From contig JAVZEV010000002.1 in assembly GCA_038873195.1 (NCBI GenBank), forward strand, positions 62,001 to 126,000: a stretch of 64,000 bases of DNA. Reading direction: 5' to 3'. Shown here one piece after another: positions 32,574-41,714 of this stretch (its first letter is position 1; each line of letters starts with the position of its first letter). The position numbers and the translations under genes are program-made. The DNA is from Candidatus Bathyarchaeia archaeon. Its GTDB lineage: Archaea > Thermoproteota > Bathyarchaeia > Bathyarchaeales > Bathycorpusculaceae. A model generated the notes under the pieces. The model searched no databases, was not told the origin of the DNA, and saw only the letters and a program-made list of their open reading frames with translations.

Positions 32574-34199
32574 TTAAAACTCTGGCTTGGCTTTCCCCAA
32601 TTTTTTGCATAAACACGCCTTTACGAAACCGTAATATTCGGGTTCTGGCTTCACAGGGCGACTTTTAAATTCTCCATGAAATTGGGACGCAAAAAAGAAG
32701 AAATGATTTGGCAACTCCAGAATCTCCATTCTTCTTCCATCTGCACTCTTTCCAGAAAAAACTAATCCATTTTTTTCAAGTTTATCCAGATAGTCCAAGT
32801 TGACCTCGAATCTGTGTCTGTGGCGTTCGTAGATTTCTTCATCCTTGTAAAGGCTATAAGCTAGCGTGTTTGGTTTTATGATTATTTTGTGGGCGCCTAA
32901 CCGCATTGTAGCTCCTTTAATTTCTATTCCACGCTGTTCTGGCATAAGGTCTACCACCGGGTTGGGTGATTGCGGATTGATTTCTGTGCTGTTTGCATCT
33001 TTTAAGCCGCACACGTTACGCGCAAATTCTATTACAGCCAACTGAAAACCATAACATATTCCGAGAAAAGGCATGTCGTTTTCTCTTGCATATTTGATTG
33101 CCATTATTTTTCCTTCAGTTCCTCTCGGACCGAAACCGTAAGGCACAAAAATTCCATCAAAGTTCTTCAAAATTTCCAGTTCCTTCGGGTTTTGTTCAAA
33201 TTTTTCGGCTTCAATGTAACTGATGCAAACTTTTGTCTTGCAAGCGGCACCTCCATGACGCAACGCCTCGTTCATGCTTACATAACTATCTGTTAAGCCA
33301 GCATACTTGCCAACTAATGCAATTTTGACTTCATATTGAGGGTTTAATATAGCGTCAACAAACTTTTTCCATTCCTTAAAATCTTGCAATCGTCCCGAAA
33401 AACCTAGTCGTTTACAGATAAACTCGCCCATTCCTTGCTCGTCCAAAATAAGTGGAACTTGATAAACTGACTCAACATTGTAAGAGCAGAAAACCGCGTT
33501 TTCCGGGATTGTTCCAAAAAGAGCTATTTTCCTTAAAGATTCAGAGTCTATCATTTCTCGGCTTCTTGCAACTATGGTGTCTGGTTGAATACCGATACGC
33601 CGTAACTCATTAACACTGTGCTGCAAAGGTTTTGTTTTCATTTCCTTCGTAACATCTAAAACTGGAACCAACGCAACATGCACATACAAAGTGTTCTCGT
33701 AGCCCTCTTCCAAACGCATCTGACGGATGGCTTCCAAAAAGGGCAATCCTTCAATGTCGCCTACCGTTCCGCCGACCTCCGTTAAAACAACATCCACTTC
33801 AGAAGTTTTGGCAACCGCTCGAATTCGATGTTTAATTTCATTTGTCACATGCGGCACAATTTGAACACATCTTCCTAGAAAATCACCGCGTCGTTCTTTT
33901 TCAATAACTGCCCTATACACTAAACCTGTAGTAAGATTGTTTTCTTTTCTCAAGTTTAAATCAAGAAAACGCTCGTACCAGCCCAAATCCAAGTCTGTTT
34001 CGCCGCCATCGTCAGTCACGTAGACTTCGCCATGCATGTAAGGATTCATTGTTCCAGCGTCAACATTCACGTAAGGGTCAATCTTTATGACTGTTACCTT
34101 TAAGCCTCGTGCCTGCAACATTTTTCCAATAGAAGAAGTTACAATACCCTTTCCAACCGAGCTCAGCACGCCGCCTGTAATAAAAATGTACTTAACCAT
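32574..34199 (-). CDS. pyrG: CTP synthase
   Basis: Makes CTP from UTP, ATP and glutamine. 541 residues from the ATG at 34199 ([19 protein letters not shown]), chosen because the conserved protein begins here and GAGGCGG lies just upstream. The synthetase domain has the P-loop-like VLSSVGKG and [19 protein letters not shown]. The class I glutamine amidotransferase domain has [10 protein letters not shown] with the nucleophile Cys, and SQFHGEF with His and Glu of the triad. It is followed at 6 bases by the M29 gene. Confidence 0.96.
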   Translation of the reverse strand: MVKYIFITGGVLSSVGKGIVTSSIGKMLQARGLKVTVIKIDPYVNVDAGTMNPYMHGEVYVTDDGGETDLDLGWYERFLDLNLRKENNLTTGLVYRAVIEKERRGDFLGRCVQIVPHVTNEIKHRIRAVAKTSEVDVVLTEVGGTVGDIEGLPFLEAIRQMRLEEGYENTLYVHVALVPVLDVTKEMKTKPLQHSVNELRRIGIQPDTIVARSREMIDSESLRKIALFGTIPENAVFCSYNVESVYQVPLILDEQGMGEFICKRLGFSGRLQDFKEWKKFVDAILNPQYEVKIALVGKYAGLTDSYVSMNEALRHGGAACKTKVCISYIEAEKFEQNPKELEILKNFDGIFVPYGFGPRGTEGKIMAIKYARENDMPFLGICYGFQLAVIEFARNVCGLKDANSTEINPQSPNPVVDLMPEQRGIEIKGATMRLGAHKIIIKPNTLAYSLYKDEEIYERHRHRFEVNLDYLDKLEKNGLVFSGKSADGRRMEILELPNHFFFFASQFHGEFKSRPVKPEPEYYGFVKACLCKKLGKAKPEF

Positions 34200-34249
34200 G
34201 ATTCCGCCTCTGCAATAACAAAAGCATACGCTCGAATCTACATTTAAAT

Positions 34250-34792
34250 TTATTCTAGAAGCTTCTTTGCGTAAACAAGCAGAACACTTATGACTACCGT
34301 TGCGTCGAAGCATTCACCTTTTAAAATTTCCTCAAATAGTGAATCAAAATCAACCATTTCAATTTCGGCTATCTCAGTGGTATCAAAATGTTCATTTTTA
34401 CATTTTACCTTTGCAAAGAATATTTCTACAACTGCTTGACTGCTTGGGCCACGACTGAATCTACCAATCCAATCAAGTTTTTCAGCAGTAAAACCAGTTT
34501 CTTCTTCAAGTTCTCTCAGAGCGGCTTGAGAAGGTGTTTCGCCATTTTCTATGGCACCTCCTGGGACATCGTAAACAATTCTTCTGAGAGGATGACGATA
34601 CTGCTTTGTCAAAACCATCTTCTTATCTTCTGTGAAAGCCGCTATAATGACAGCTCCATTGCTTTTGAAGTAAACGTATTCATAAGTTGTTCCATCACCA
34701 AATTTCACGCTATCTTCTAAGATTGTTATACCATGTTTATTGTAAATAGGCTTTGATGTTAAGATCTTTACCGAACAAAATTTTTCACTCAA
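34250..34792 (-). CDS. NUDIX hydrolase (ADP-ribose pyrophosphatase-like)
   Basis: 180 residues. The NUDIX box begins GGAIENGE and continues [11 protein letters not shown], giving GX5EX7REUXEEXGU. The upstream [15 protein letters not shown] and the domain-swapped N-terminal strands are typical of ADP-ribose pyrophosphatases (NudF). TTG start; its 3' end is 51 bases from pyrG on the same strand. The opposite side faces a divergent radical SAM gene. Confidence 0.87.
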   Translation of the reverse strand: MSEKFCSVKILTSKPIYNKHGITILEDSVKFGDGTTYEYVYFKSNGAVIIAAFTEDKKMVLTKQYRHPLRRIVYDVPGGAIENGETPSQAALRELEEETGFTAEKLDWIGRFSRGPSSQAVVEIFFAKVKCKNEHFDTTEIAEIEMVDFDSLFEEILKGECFDATVVISVLLVYAKKLLE

Positions 34793-34886
34793 ATGTTTTG
34801 ATTCCCCCTCTTAATATACCTCTAATGTTTGAAACGGTATATTTTTGAGAATCTCTTATTAGAGTTTGTTTGAGGAAGAGAGCAAC

Positions 34887-35510
34887 TTGAGAAGAAGCCC
34901 AAGCGTGGTCTATTGGCTTGGAGAGAACTTGTATCTGAACATTACTAACAAATGCTCTAACAACTGTTATTTCTGCATAAGGAATTTCAAAAGTGGAGTT
35001 TGCAACTTTAACTTAAAACTTCCGAAAGAACCATCCGTCGAAGAAATTCTAGACGAACTTATAAAAGTTCTGAACCTAAAAAATTGGCATGAGATTGTGT
35101 TTTGTGGTTTTGGTGAGCCCTTGGAGAGACTGGATTGTCTTTTAGAGGTTGCACGTTGGATAAGGAAGCATTACGGAAAGCCAATAGGCATTCGCGTGGA
35201 CACAAACGGTCAAGGTTTTTTGCTAAACAAGAATAGAGACATCATCACAGAATTAAAAGCTGCAGGCGTGGATAAGGTAAGTGTCAGTCTAAACGCTCAT
35301 GACAAGGAAACATATAATCAAGTTTGCAGACCAAAATTTGAAAACGCATTTGAAAACGTATTAACGTTTATTGAGGAAACTAAAGGAAAATTTGATGTTG
35401 AGATTACAGCGGTAACTATTCTCGAAGTTGACCTTTCAAGGGTTGCCAAGATTGCCCAAGAAATAGGCGTGAAATTTCGAGTAAGAGAATACATTCCGGG
35501 TTTCTGGTGA
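34887..35510 (+). CDS. TatD-associated-type radical SAM protein
   Basis: About 207 residues. The radical SAM motif is CSNNCYFC (CxxxCxxC) after ENLYLNITNK. CGFGEPLERLDCLLEV is the GGE-like motif and RVDTNGQG the following strand. This short form resembles the radical SAM family often found with TatD nucleases. No tatD is adjacent here. I prefer TTG at 34887 with GAGG upstream; an in-frame TTG at 34866 would include that site. Box A candidate GTATATTTTTG near 34836. Reaction unknown. Confidence 0.82.
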   Translation: MRRSPSVVYWLGENLYLNITNKCSNNCYFCIRNFKSGVCNFNLKLPKEPSVEEILDELIKVLNLKNWHEIVFCGFGEPLERLDCLLEVARWIRKHYGKPIGIRVDTNGQGFLLNKNRDIITELKAAGVDKVSVSLNAHDKETYNQVCRPKFENAFENVLTFIEETKGKFDVEITAVTILEVDLSRVAKIAQEIGVKFRVREYIPGFW

Positions 35511-35520
35511 ATCTTGTCCT

Positions 35521-35922
35521 TTAACGATTTTCTGCTTGCTCTATAATTGATGTTATTTGTTCTCTTTTAAGGGGAAAACCATGAAAGTATTTCCCTCGAA
35601 TCTTCAAATCTTTAAGAAACGTATCCTTTATCGATAATGGGTTTTCGAATTCTTTAACATAAGTGAATTCTATTGCCTTCTTCCAACCGTGTTTTTCGCA
35701 TTCAAGTTTTTCTTCTTCAGAAAGCTCATCAATTGAGTATAAGTTCCCTATTTCACCATAGCCTACAACAGCATCGCCCTTGCCAGTCTTATGCATGAAA
35801 AGTATGGTTTGTCCCGGTTTCCATTTTCTGCGAGCGTTAGTGTAGTAGATTGCCATGTTAAAGACTTGCTCTACCCACTGTTTGGTGGCTATTCTTAAAA
35901 TGTAACCGTCAGCTTCAACCAT
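35521..35922 (-). CDS. EVE/PUA-like domain protein
   Basis: 133 residues, a single small beta-barrel domain. RRKWKPGQTILFMHK followed by DAVVGYGEIGNLY is the pattern of EVE and related PUA-like domains (bulky aromatic, G-turn, then VGYGE strand), which bind modified nucleic-acid bases. The end reads GFPLKREQI, also common in these domains. It stands alone and converges on the radical SAM gene (10-base gap). Family call is moderate; substrate unknown. Confidence 0.65.
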   Translation of the reverse strand: MVEADGYILRIATKQWVEQVFNMAIYYTNARRKWKPGQTILFMHKTGKGDAVVGYGEIGNLYSIDELSEEEKLECEKHGWKKAIEFTYVKEFENPLSIKDTFLKDLKIRGKYFHGFPLKREQITSIIEQAENR

Positions 35923-35944
35923 CAGAGACTCCGGTATTACTATT

Positions 35945-36973
35945 CTATGGGTTTATAGCTATTTTAATTTCGGTTTTTGATGTAGATAGTATGTTAAATG
36001 CTTCCGTAATATTGTCTAATTTTATTTTTCTTGTTATTAGCGGTCTTACATCAATTGTTCTAGACGCTATCAAATTAAGGGCTTTTCTGAAATGCAACGG
36101 CGTCGTGTGGAAAGCGCCCATAACTGTTACTTCACCATAATGCAGCATTTCCGCGTTAACTTTCACTTCCGTTCCAGGAGGACAGCCACCAAACTCCAAG
36201 ACTGTTCCACCTTTCCTAACAAGTCTAAGGGCTTGCTCCCATGTAGCTGGCAACCCTATTGCTTCGATTACCACATCCGCACCGTAACCACGAGTAAATT
36301 TACGAACAGCCTCAATAACATCCGTTTTTCCAGCGTTAACTGTTTCATCAGCGCCGAGCTTTTCTGCAAAATTCAGTCTCTCCTCCACAAGGTCAATCAT
36401 TATTGCCTTTTCCACGCCCATTTTCTTAACCGTCAACATATGCAGTAATCCAATTGGCCCAGCACCAATTATAGCCACGGAATCGCCCAATTTAACATCC
36501 GCTTCTTCAACGCCATGCAAAACACATGCCAAGGGCTCAGTGACGGCTGCTTCTTCAAAAGAAACATGCTGTGGAATTTCTTGCATGTTCACCAAAACCA
36601 TCCGCGCTGGAACCTTAATGTATTCTGCGTAAGCACCCCAAAGCCAAATCATATTCTCGCAAAGATTATACTTGCCCTTCTGGCACATTGTGCAATGCAA
36701 ACAAGGCGCACTGTTGCCAGCACGAACACGCATCCCTCTCATAGGCCATTCCAAATTCTCTCCTACTTCAACAACTTCTCCAGCCCACTCATGACCAAAA
36801 ATTGTTGGAAGCTTTATAACCTTCTCAACATAGCCCCTCTGAAATATTTTTAAATCTGTGCCACAAGTTGTTGCTGTTTTCACTTTGACAAGAATTTCGC
36901 CGGCATTAACCTTCGGTTTTTCAACTTCCTCAACTCTTAGGTCTTTTACACCATAAAGCATGGCTGCTTTCAT
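35945..36973 (-). CDS. Zinc-dependent alcohol dehydrogenase, copy A
   Basis: 342 residues, medium-chain dehydrogenase. The catalytic zinc region is TTCGTDLKIF and FGHEWAGEV, and the structural zinc loop has four cysteines in CLHCTMCQKGKYNLC. The cofactor site is IIGAGPIGLL. Nearest in type to threonine/sorbitol/butanediol dehydrogenases; substrate not certain. It lies 6 bases after copy B on the same strand, in the block downstream of the E1-E2 genes, though a plus-strand gene intervenes. Confidence 0.88.
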   Translation of the reverse strand: MKAAMLYGVKDLRVEEVEKPKVNAGEILVKVKTATTCGTDLKIFQRGYVEKVIKLPTIFGHEWAGEVVEVGENLEWPMRGMRVRAGNSAPCLHCTMCQKGKYNLCENMIWLWGAYAEYIKVPARMVLVNMQEIPQHVSFEEAAVTEPLACVLHGVEEADVKLGDSVAIIGAGPIGLLHMLTVKKMGVEKAIMIDLVEERLNFAEKLGADETVNAGKTDVIEAVRKFTRGYGADVVIEAIGLPATWEQALRLVRKGGTVLEFGGCPPGTEVKVNAEMLHYGEVTVMGAFHTTPLHFRKALNLIASRTIDVRPLITRKIKLDNITEAFNILSTSKTEIKIAINP

Positions 36974-36979
36974 TCAGAA

Positions 36980-38005
36980 TCACCCATCCAACACAACGAC
37001 TTTTAAGCTTTCTTTATTCTTGAAAGCTGTTTCGAAAGCTTGTGCTGTATCGTTAAGCGAAAAACGGTGAGTTATCAACTCTTCCGCATTTATTTTTCCA
37101 GCTTCTATTAATTCCAAAGCCTCTCTTGTTTCCAAATGTGAAGTTGAATAGGATGGAATTATTTGGATTTCGGAAAAAAACAGTTCTTTCGGGCTTACCT
37201 GCAAGTATTTTCCCGGGTCAGTCGGAGCAAAAATGCAAAGTTTTCCGCCTTTTCGAATGACGCTTAAACCCGTCTTATAGGCTTCCAGGCTGGGTGCGGT
37301 AACCACCGCCACGTCCACGCCTCTCCCTTCAGTTTCAACCTTAACGATTTCCGTCAAATTTTCCTTTTCTGAGCTAACCACGACATCCGCTCCAAATTTT
37401 TTAGCTATTTTCAGGCGGTAATCAATTAAATCGCTTACAATCGTTTTTGTAGCTCCAAAAATTTTCGCTAATGCTGTGTGAATTATTCCAGTTGCTCCAG
37501 CACCAATTACTACTACCGAATCGCCTTTTTGAATATTACATTTCTTTAGAGCTCTTATGCAGCAGCCTATTGGTTCAATTAATGTTGCTTCTTCAAAAGA
37601 CATTTTTTCTGGAATTTTTAACGTGTCTGTCTGCAAGTTAGGCGCTGGAACTTTGAAGTATTCTGCTAATCCGCCAGGTTTAATGTTCGTGTTGTGAAAT
37701 TGCTCGCATAGTGTGTAATCGCCATGTTTACAATAATGACAAGATAAGCAAGCCACATGATGATGGACAAAAACTCTGTCGCCAATATCGAAATCCTTAA
37801 CTTTTTTTCCTTTTTTTGCAATCACTCCAGAAGGTTCATGACCAAGAACAAGTGGAGCGCGAGTTTTCAAATACCACTCCATAAGGTCTGAACCGCATAT
37901 TCCACAAGCCTTCATTTTTACCAAAACTTCGTCTTCTTGGATTTTTGGTGTAGGCATTTCCTCTATCCTTATGTCTTGTGGGCTATAGTACATAGCAACC
38001 TTCAT
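36980..38005 (-). CDS. Zinc-dependent alcohol dehydrogenase, copy B
   Basis: 341 residues, medium-chain dehydrogenase. Catalytic zinc from CGICGSDLMEW and LGHEPSGVI; structural zinc cysteines in CLSCHYCKHGDYTLC; cofactor site VIGAGATGII. Closest by pattern to sorbitol/2,3-butanediol dehydrogenases. It forms a tandem with copy A (6-base gap), the two being about as different as paralogues of different specificity. Together with the acetoin/2-oxoacid dehydrogenase genes upstream, oxidation of a diol or secondary alcohol is a reasonable but unproven role. Confidence 0.88.
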   Translation of the reverse strand: MKVAMYYSPQDIRIEEMPTPKIQEDEVLVKMKACGICGSDLMEWYLKTRAPLVLGHEPSGVIAKKGKKVKDFDIGDRVFVHHHVACLSCHYCKHGDYTLCEQFHNTNIKPGGLAEYFKVPAPNLQTDTLKIPEKMSFEEATLIEPIGCCIRALKKCNIQKGDSVVVIGAGATGIIHTALAKIFGATKTIVSDLIDYRLKIAKKFGADVVVSSEKENLTEIVKVETEGRGVDVAVVTAPSLEAYKTGLSVIRKGGKLCIFAPTDPGKYLQVSPKELFFSEIQIIPSYSTSHLETREALELIEAGKINAEELITHRFSLNDTAQAFETAFKNKESLKVVVLDG

Positions 38006-38173
38006 TTTGATTCACTTGTCTTTCTATCACTGAACACTTAAGACTTTCCAAAATACGTTTTAACATATAAAAATGTCAATTCAAAAATATAAGCGATAGA
38101 TAATTTCAATTTTCACGCAAAAAAAACATTGCTGAATAAAAGGTTTTTATAAAAGGAAAGCAAGTTATTTTCC

Positions 38174-38521
38174 ATGAAAGCCGAAAAAATAGAGAAAATC
38201 TCCGGATACGCTTTCCTAATAATTGGATTAATCTTCATAATTCTCCCAGCAGTGCTGGCGCTCGTAATGTTTTTGACTGGTTGGCAAATCCCACAATTTA
38301 TCCCCATTCAACCTGGAGAAACAGATAGTTACGTAAAGGCAGTTACAACCTTCAGTAACGCTTGTCTTGTATTCTTCATTTTTGTTATACTAGTTTGGGC
38401 AGGTTCCATCCTCTCAAGTCGTGGAGTAACACTGATAAGAGATGTAAAATTGAAGCTTGTCAAGAAAAGCTTACGTGAAGTAGAGGAAACCGCCGAAAAA
38501 ATAGAGAATGAAGAATCTTAG
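38174..38521 (+). CDS. Small two-TM membrane protein
   Basis: 115 residues. TM1 is GYAFLIIGLIFIILPAVLAL and TM2 is ACLVFFIFVILVWAGSIL, with a polar loop between and a charged, helical tail (LVKKSLREVEETAEKIENEE). Box A TTTTATAAAAG at 38147-38157 is about 22 bases before the ATG, so the mRNA is probably leaderless. It is the only plus-strand gene inside the dehydrogenase block. Unrecognised. Confidence 0.65.
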   Translation: MKAEKIEKISGYAFLIIGLIFIILPAVLALVMFLTGWQIPQFIPIQPGETDSYVKAVTTFSNACLVFFIFVILVWAGSILSSRGVTLIRDVKLKLVKKSLREVEETAEKIENEES

Positions 38522-38528
38522 CCTTTTT

Positions 38529-39638
38529 TTAGCTCTCTAATTCTGAAGCCCTTTCAATTTTTCCTTTTATACTTCGCAGAAACTCAGAGGCTGGAGCACC
38601 ATCAACGATTCTGTGGTCATAAGAAAGACTCAGCATCATTCTCGGTTTGACCTCAACTTTCCCATCAACCACAACAGGTTTTTCCATTATTTTTCCTACG
38701 CCAAGTATGGCTGCTTCTGGAGGATTGATTATTGGTGTGAAAAATTCAACGTCATACATGCCGAGGTTTGTGATTGTGAACGTGCCACCTGTTAACTCTT
38801 CTTTGGATAGTTTTCCTTGTCTGGCTTTTTCCGTTAACCCTTTTATGGCTGCATCAATTTCTTGTAGGGACTTCTTGTCGGCATTATGGATGACTGGAAC
38901 AACTAAACCATACTCAGTTGCAACGGCAACGCCTAAGTTTACATCTTCGAAAACTTTTATTTGATTTCCATCTAACGTTGAATTCAACAGCGAATGCTCG
39001 GCCAATGCTTTTGCAACAGCTTTTACGATAATCGTTGTATAGGACACTTGAAGTTTATTATGCAATTCTGCAGCTTCAGAAACATCAACCTCCATCACTA
39101 CTGTACTGTGCGGAGCTGTTTTGAAGCTTGTTGAAACCCGCTCAGCAGATGTTTTTCTGAAACCACTTAACGGAATAACCTGCTTAACTTTAGGCAAAAC
39201 CCCTCGACTTTCTTCTAAAAATCTTTTAACATCCTCCTCAACTATCCTTCCTTCAGGTCCACTACCTTTTACAAGCGATAAATTTACTCCATGCTCTCTT
39301 GCTAAACGTTTTGCAGCCGGCGAAGCCAAAACCTTCTCTTCTATTTCCCCAGTGGCTTGAGGCACTTCTGCACGAATTTGCTCTTCAGAAAACGCTTCAT
39401 CTGGACCTGTTATAACAGCCAGAACAGCATCAACCAGAGCATCAACACCTTCATCTACTAAAATTTTCCGCAACACTCCAGAGGCTGGCGATTCCAAGTC
39501 ATACGTGGCTTTTTCGGAAATTATCTCAACTATCGGTTCGCCTTTCTCCACAGCCTCTCCTTCTTTTTTGTACCATTTACCTACGGTGCCTTCTTTCATT
39601 GTTAAACTAAGTTTTGGCATGACAACCTTCGTAACCAT
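38529..39638 (-). CDS. 2-Oxoacid/acetoin dehydrogenase E2 acyltransferase
   Basis: 369 residues. One lipoyl domain at the N-terminus has the lipoylation site Lys43 in IISEKATYDLESPASG. A peripheral subunit-binding domain follows at about 108-145 (SPAAKRLAREHGVNL, GPEGRIVEEDV). The catalytic domain ends in SYDHRIVDGAPASEFL, with the His-x3-Asp-Gly active site. It transfers an acyl group to CoA. The gene is 2 bases after E1 beta, so one operon E1alpha-E1beta-E2. No E3 dihydrolipoamide dehydrogenase and no lipoate ligase are in the window. Confidence 0.92.
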   Translation of the reverse strand: MVTKVVMPKLSLTMKEGTVGKWYKKEGEAVEKGEPIVEIISEKATYDLESPASGVLRKILVDEGVDALVDAVLAVITGPDEAFSEEQIRAEVPQATGEIEEKVLASPAAKRLAREHGVNLSLVKGSGPEGRIVEEDVKRFLEESRGVLPKVKQVIPLSGFRKTSAERVSTSFKTAPHSTVVMEVDVSEAAELHNKLQVSYTTIIVKAVAKALAEHSLLNSTLDGNQIKVFEDVNLGVAVATEYGLVVPVIHNADKKSLQEIDAAIKGLTEKARQGKLSKEELTGGTFTITNLGMYDVEFFTPIINPPEAAILGVGKIMEKPVVVDGKVEVKPRMMLSLSYDHRIVDGAPASEFLRSIKGKIERASELES

Positions 39639-39640
39639 TC

Positions 39641-40615
39641 TTAGACAACCTCTTTAACCGCCTTGATTATCGCCTTCTCATCGGGAATCACGTATTGCTC
39701 CAATGGTGGACTAAAGGGGATTGGCGTGTCTGGCTCTGCCACTCTTATTATCGGAGCATCTAAATAATCCAAGGCTTCTTCAGCTACTACGGCAGCAATT
39801 TCGGCGCTTACACCAGCAGTTTTGCAGTCTTCGCTTACTATGACTATTCTTCCAGTTTTCTTGACTGACTTTATTATTGCTTGCTTATCCAGTGGTGTTA
39901 GTGTTCTTGGGTCAACAACTTCTACACTTATGCCTTCTGCTTCAAGTATTTCTGCCGCTTTCAACGCCTTATGAACCATGTATAAAGTAGCTACTATTGT
40001 TACGTCAGTTCCTTCTTTCTTCACATCAGCCACACCAAAAGGAATAGTGTACTCTTCTTCCGGAACTTCTCCCTGAATCGGATACAACAGCTTATGTTCA
40101 CAGAAGAAAACAGGATTGTTACCACGTATGGCTGATTTCAAAAGTCCTTTTGCATCATAAGGCGTGGAAGGCACAGCCACATGCAAACCTGGAACATGCA
40201 TAAACCAAGCTTCCAAACTTTGAGAGTGATGAGACGCAATGTTTACGCCAGCTCCAAAAGGTGTTCTGATAACAAGTGGGCAGCTTATTTGACCACCAAA
40301 CATATAGCGTATTTTTGCTGCTTGATTTGCAATTTGGTCCATCGCTAAAGCGGTTAAGTCTCCAAACATTATTTCTGCAACTGGACGCATGCCCGTTATT
40401 GCAGCGCCAACAGCCGTGCCGACTATGGCATTTTCGGAAATAGGTGTGTCGCGGACTCTTTCATCTCCGAATTCTTCTGCCAAGCCTTCGGTTACTTTGA
40501 AAGCGCCTCCCCAGTACTTGCCGATGTCCTCACCAAGCAGAAAAACTGTTGTGTCTCGGCGCATCTCCTCTCTTAAGGCCTCTCTTAAGGCTTCTTTATA
40601 TGTTATTTTTCGCAT
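39641..40615 (-). CDS. 2-Oxoacid/acetoin dehydrogenase E1 beta subunit
   Basis: 324 residues, transketolase-like beta chain. FLLGEDIGKYWGGAFKVTEGL, RVRDTPISENAIVGTAVGAA, MFGGQISCPLVIRTPFG and SHHSQSLEAWFMHVPGLHVAVPS are diagnostic of PdhB/AcoB/BkdB proteins. The C-terminal swap domain starts near GTDVTIVATLYMVHKALKAA. The specificity (pyruvate, branched chain, acetoin) cannot be fixed. A short in-frame direct repeat near the start codes for ALREALREE. Confidence 0.93.
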   Translation of the reverse strand: MRKITYKEALREALREEMRRDTTVFLLGEDIGKYWGGAFKVTEGLAEEFGDERVRDTPISENAIVGTAVGAAITGMRPVAEIMFGDLTALAMDQIANQAAKIRYMFGGQISCPLVIRTPFGAGVNIASHHSQSLEAWFMHVPGLHVAVPSTPYDAKGLLKSAIRGNNPVFFCEHKLLYPIQGEVPEEEYTIPFGVADVKKEGTDVTIVATLYMVHKALKAAEILEAEGISVEVVDPRTLTPLDKQAIIKSVKKTGRIVIVSEDCKTAGVSAEIAAVVAEEALDYLDAPIIRVAEPDTPIPFSPPLEQYVIPDEKAIIKAVKEVV

Positions 40616-40633
40616 ACTTTTCTCTCTCCAAAC

Positions 40634-41638
40634 TTAAGCGTAAACATCCTCCAACGCTTCTTCCGGCATGGGAAACGGGCTTTCTATGGCAAACTTGACT
40701 GCTTCTTCAATTTCAACCGAAACTTCCTTTTCAATATGCTGAATTTCAGCTTCACTTAACACCTTTGTATGTATGAGTTTTTCTTTGAAACGCTTAATCG
40801 GGTCTTTTGCCAGCCATTCTGCTACCTCTTCTTTAGGTCTATACCTTGCCGGGTCAACGCGTGAATGCCCCTTATGTCTGTAAGTTTTACATTCGATTAA
40901 TACTGGGCCTTCGCCTTTTCTGGCTCTTTCAACTGCCTTTTCTGCGACTTCATAAACTGCTAAAACATCGTTGCCGTCTACAACAACGCCTGAAATGCCA
41001 TAAGCTATTGCTCTATCAGCTATGTTTTCTATATTCATAACTATTGATTGGCGTGTTCCCATAGCATAGAGGTTGTTTTCGCAGACGAATATTACTGGTA
41101 GTTTCCATATTGACGCCATGTTTATGCCTTCGTGAAATGTGCCTTGATTTGAAGCGCCTTCCCCAAAGAAACATACTACAACTTGGTCTGTCCGCCTAAG
41201 TTTTATTGATAAGCCTGCACCGACTGCGATGGGTATCCCAGCTCCGACGACCGCGGTTGCGCCTAACATGCCTATGCTGAAATCTGCTATGTGCATTGAA
41301 CCGCCTTTGCCTTTGCAGTAGCCTGTTTTTTTGCCTAAAATCTCAGCCATTGTCCGTTTTAAATCGGCGCCTTTTGCTATGCAGTGTCCATGTCCTCTAT
41401 GCGTGCTAGTAATATAGTCGTCCTTGCGAAGATTACTGCAAACGCCAACCGCCACTGCTTCCTCTCCAGCATAAAGATGAATTGTGCCTGGAACAAGATT
41501 TTGAGCGTAAAGCTCGAAAACTTTCTCTTCAAAAAGACGAATTTCAAGTATTTTTCTAAGCATCTGGGTGAGTTTGTTTTTTGGCAGATTTAACATGAAC
41601 TTTTCCCTCAGCGCATTTGGTGACTTATACTTTTTCAT
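40634..41638 (-). CDS. 2-Oxoacid/acetoin dehydrogenase E1 alpha subunit
   Basis: 334 residues, thiamine-diphosphate binding chain. The TPP motif is FFGEGASNQGTFHEGINMA running to CENN. GTIHLYAGEEAVAVGVC, STHRGHGHCIAKG and KGKGGSMHI are conserved in PdhA/AcoA proteins. TYRHKGHSRVDPARYR forms the phosphorylation-loop region. The short length and the G-T-x-H-L-Y-A-G-E-E start resemble acetoin dehydrogenase AcoA as well as archaeal PdhA-like proteins. First gene of the operon, divergent from the YchF-type gene. Confidence 0.92.
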   Translation of the reverse strand: MKKYKSPNALREKFMLNLPKNKLTQMLRKILEIRLFEEKVFELYAQNLVPGTIHLYAGEEAVAVGVCSNLRKDDYITSTHRGHGHCIAKGADLKRTMAEILGKKTGYCKGKGGSMHIADFSIGMLGATAVVGAGIPIAVGAGLSIKLRRTDQVVVCFFGEGASNQGTFHEGINMASIWKLPVIFVCENNLYAMGTRQSIVMNIENIADRAIAYGISGVVVDGNDVLAVYEVAEKAVERARKGEGPVLIECKTYRHKGHSRVDPARYRPKEEVAEWLAKDPIKRFKEKLIHTKVLSEAEIQHIEKEVSVEIEEAVKFAIESPFPMPEEALEDVYA

Positions 41639-41714
41639 GCTTTTATATTATTTGATGATGAGAGCACAAACCATATAGAATTAATTATTGTAGTATTCTG
41701 TAAAGGAATCCCTC

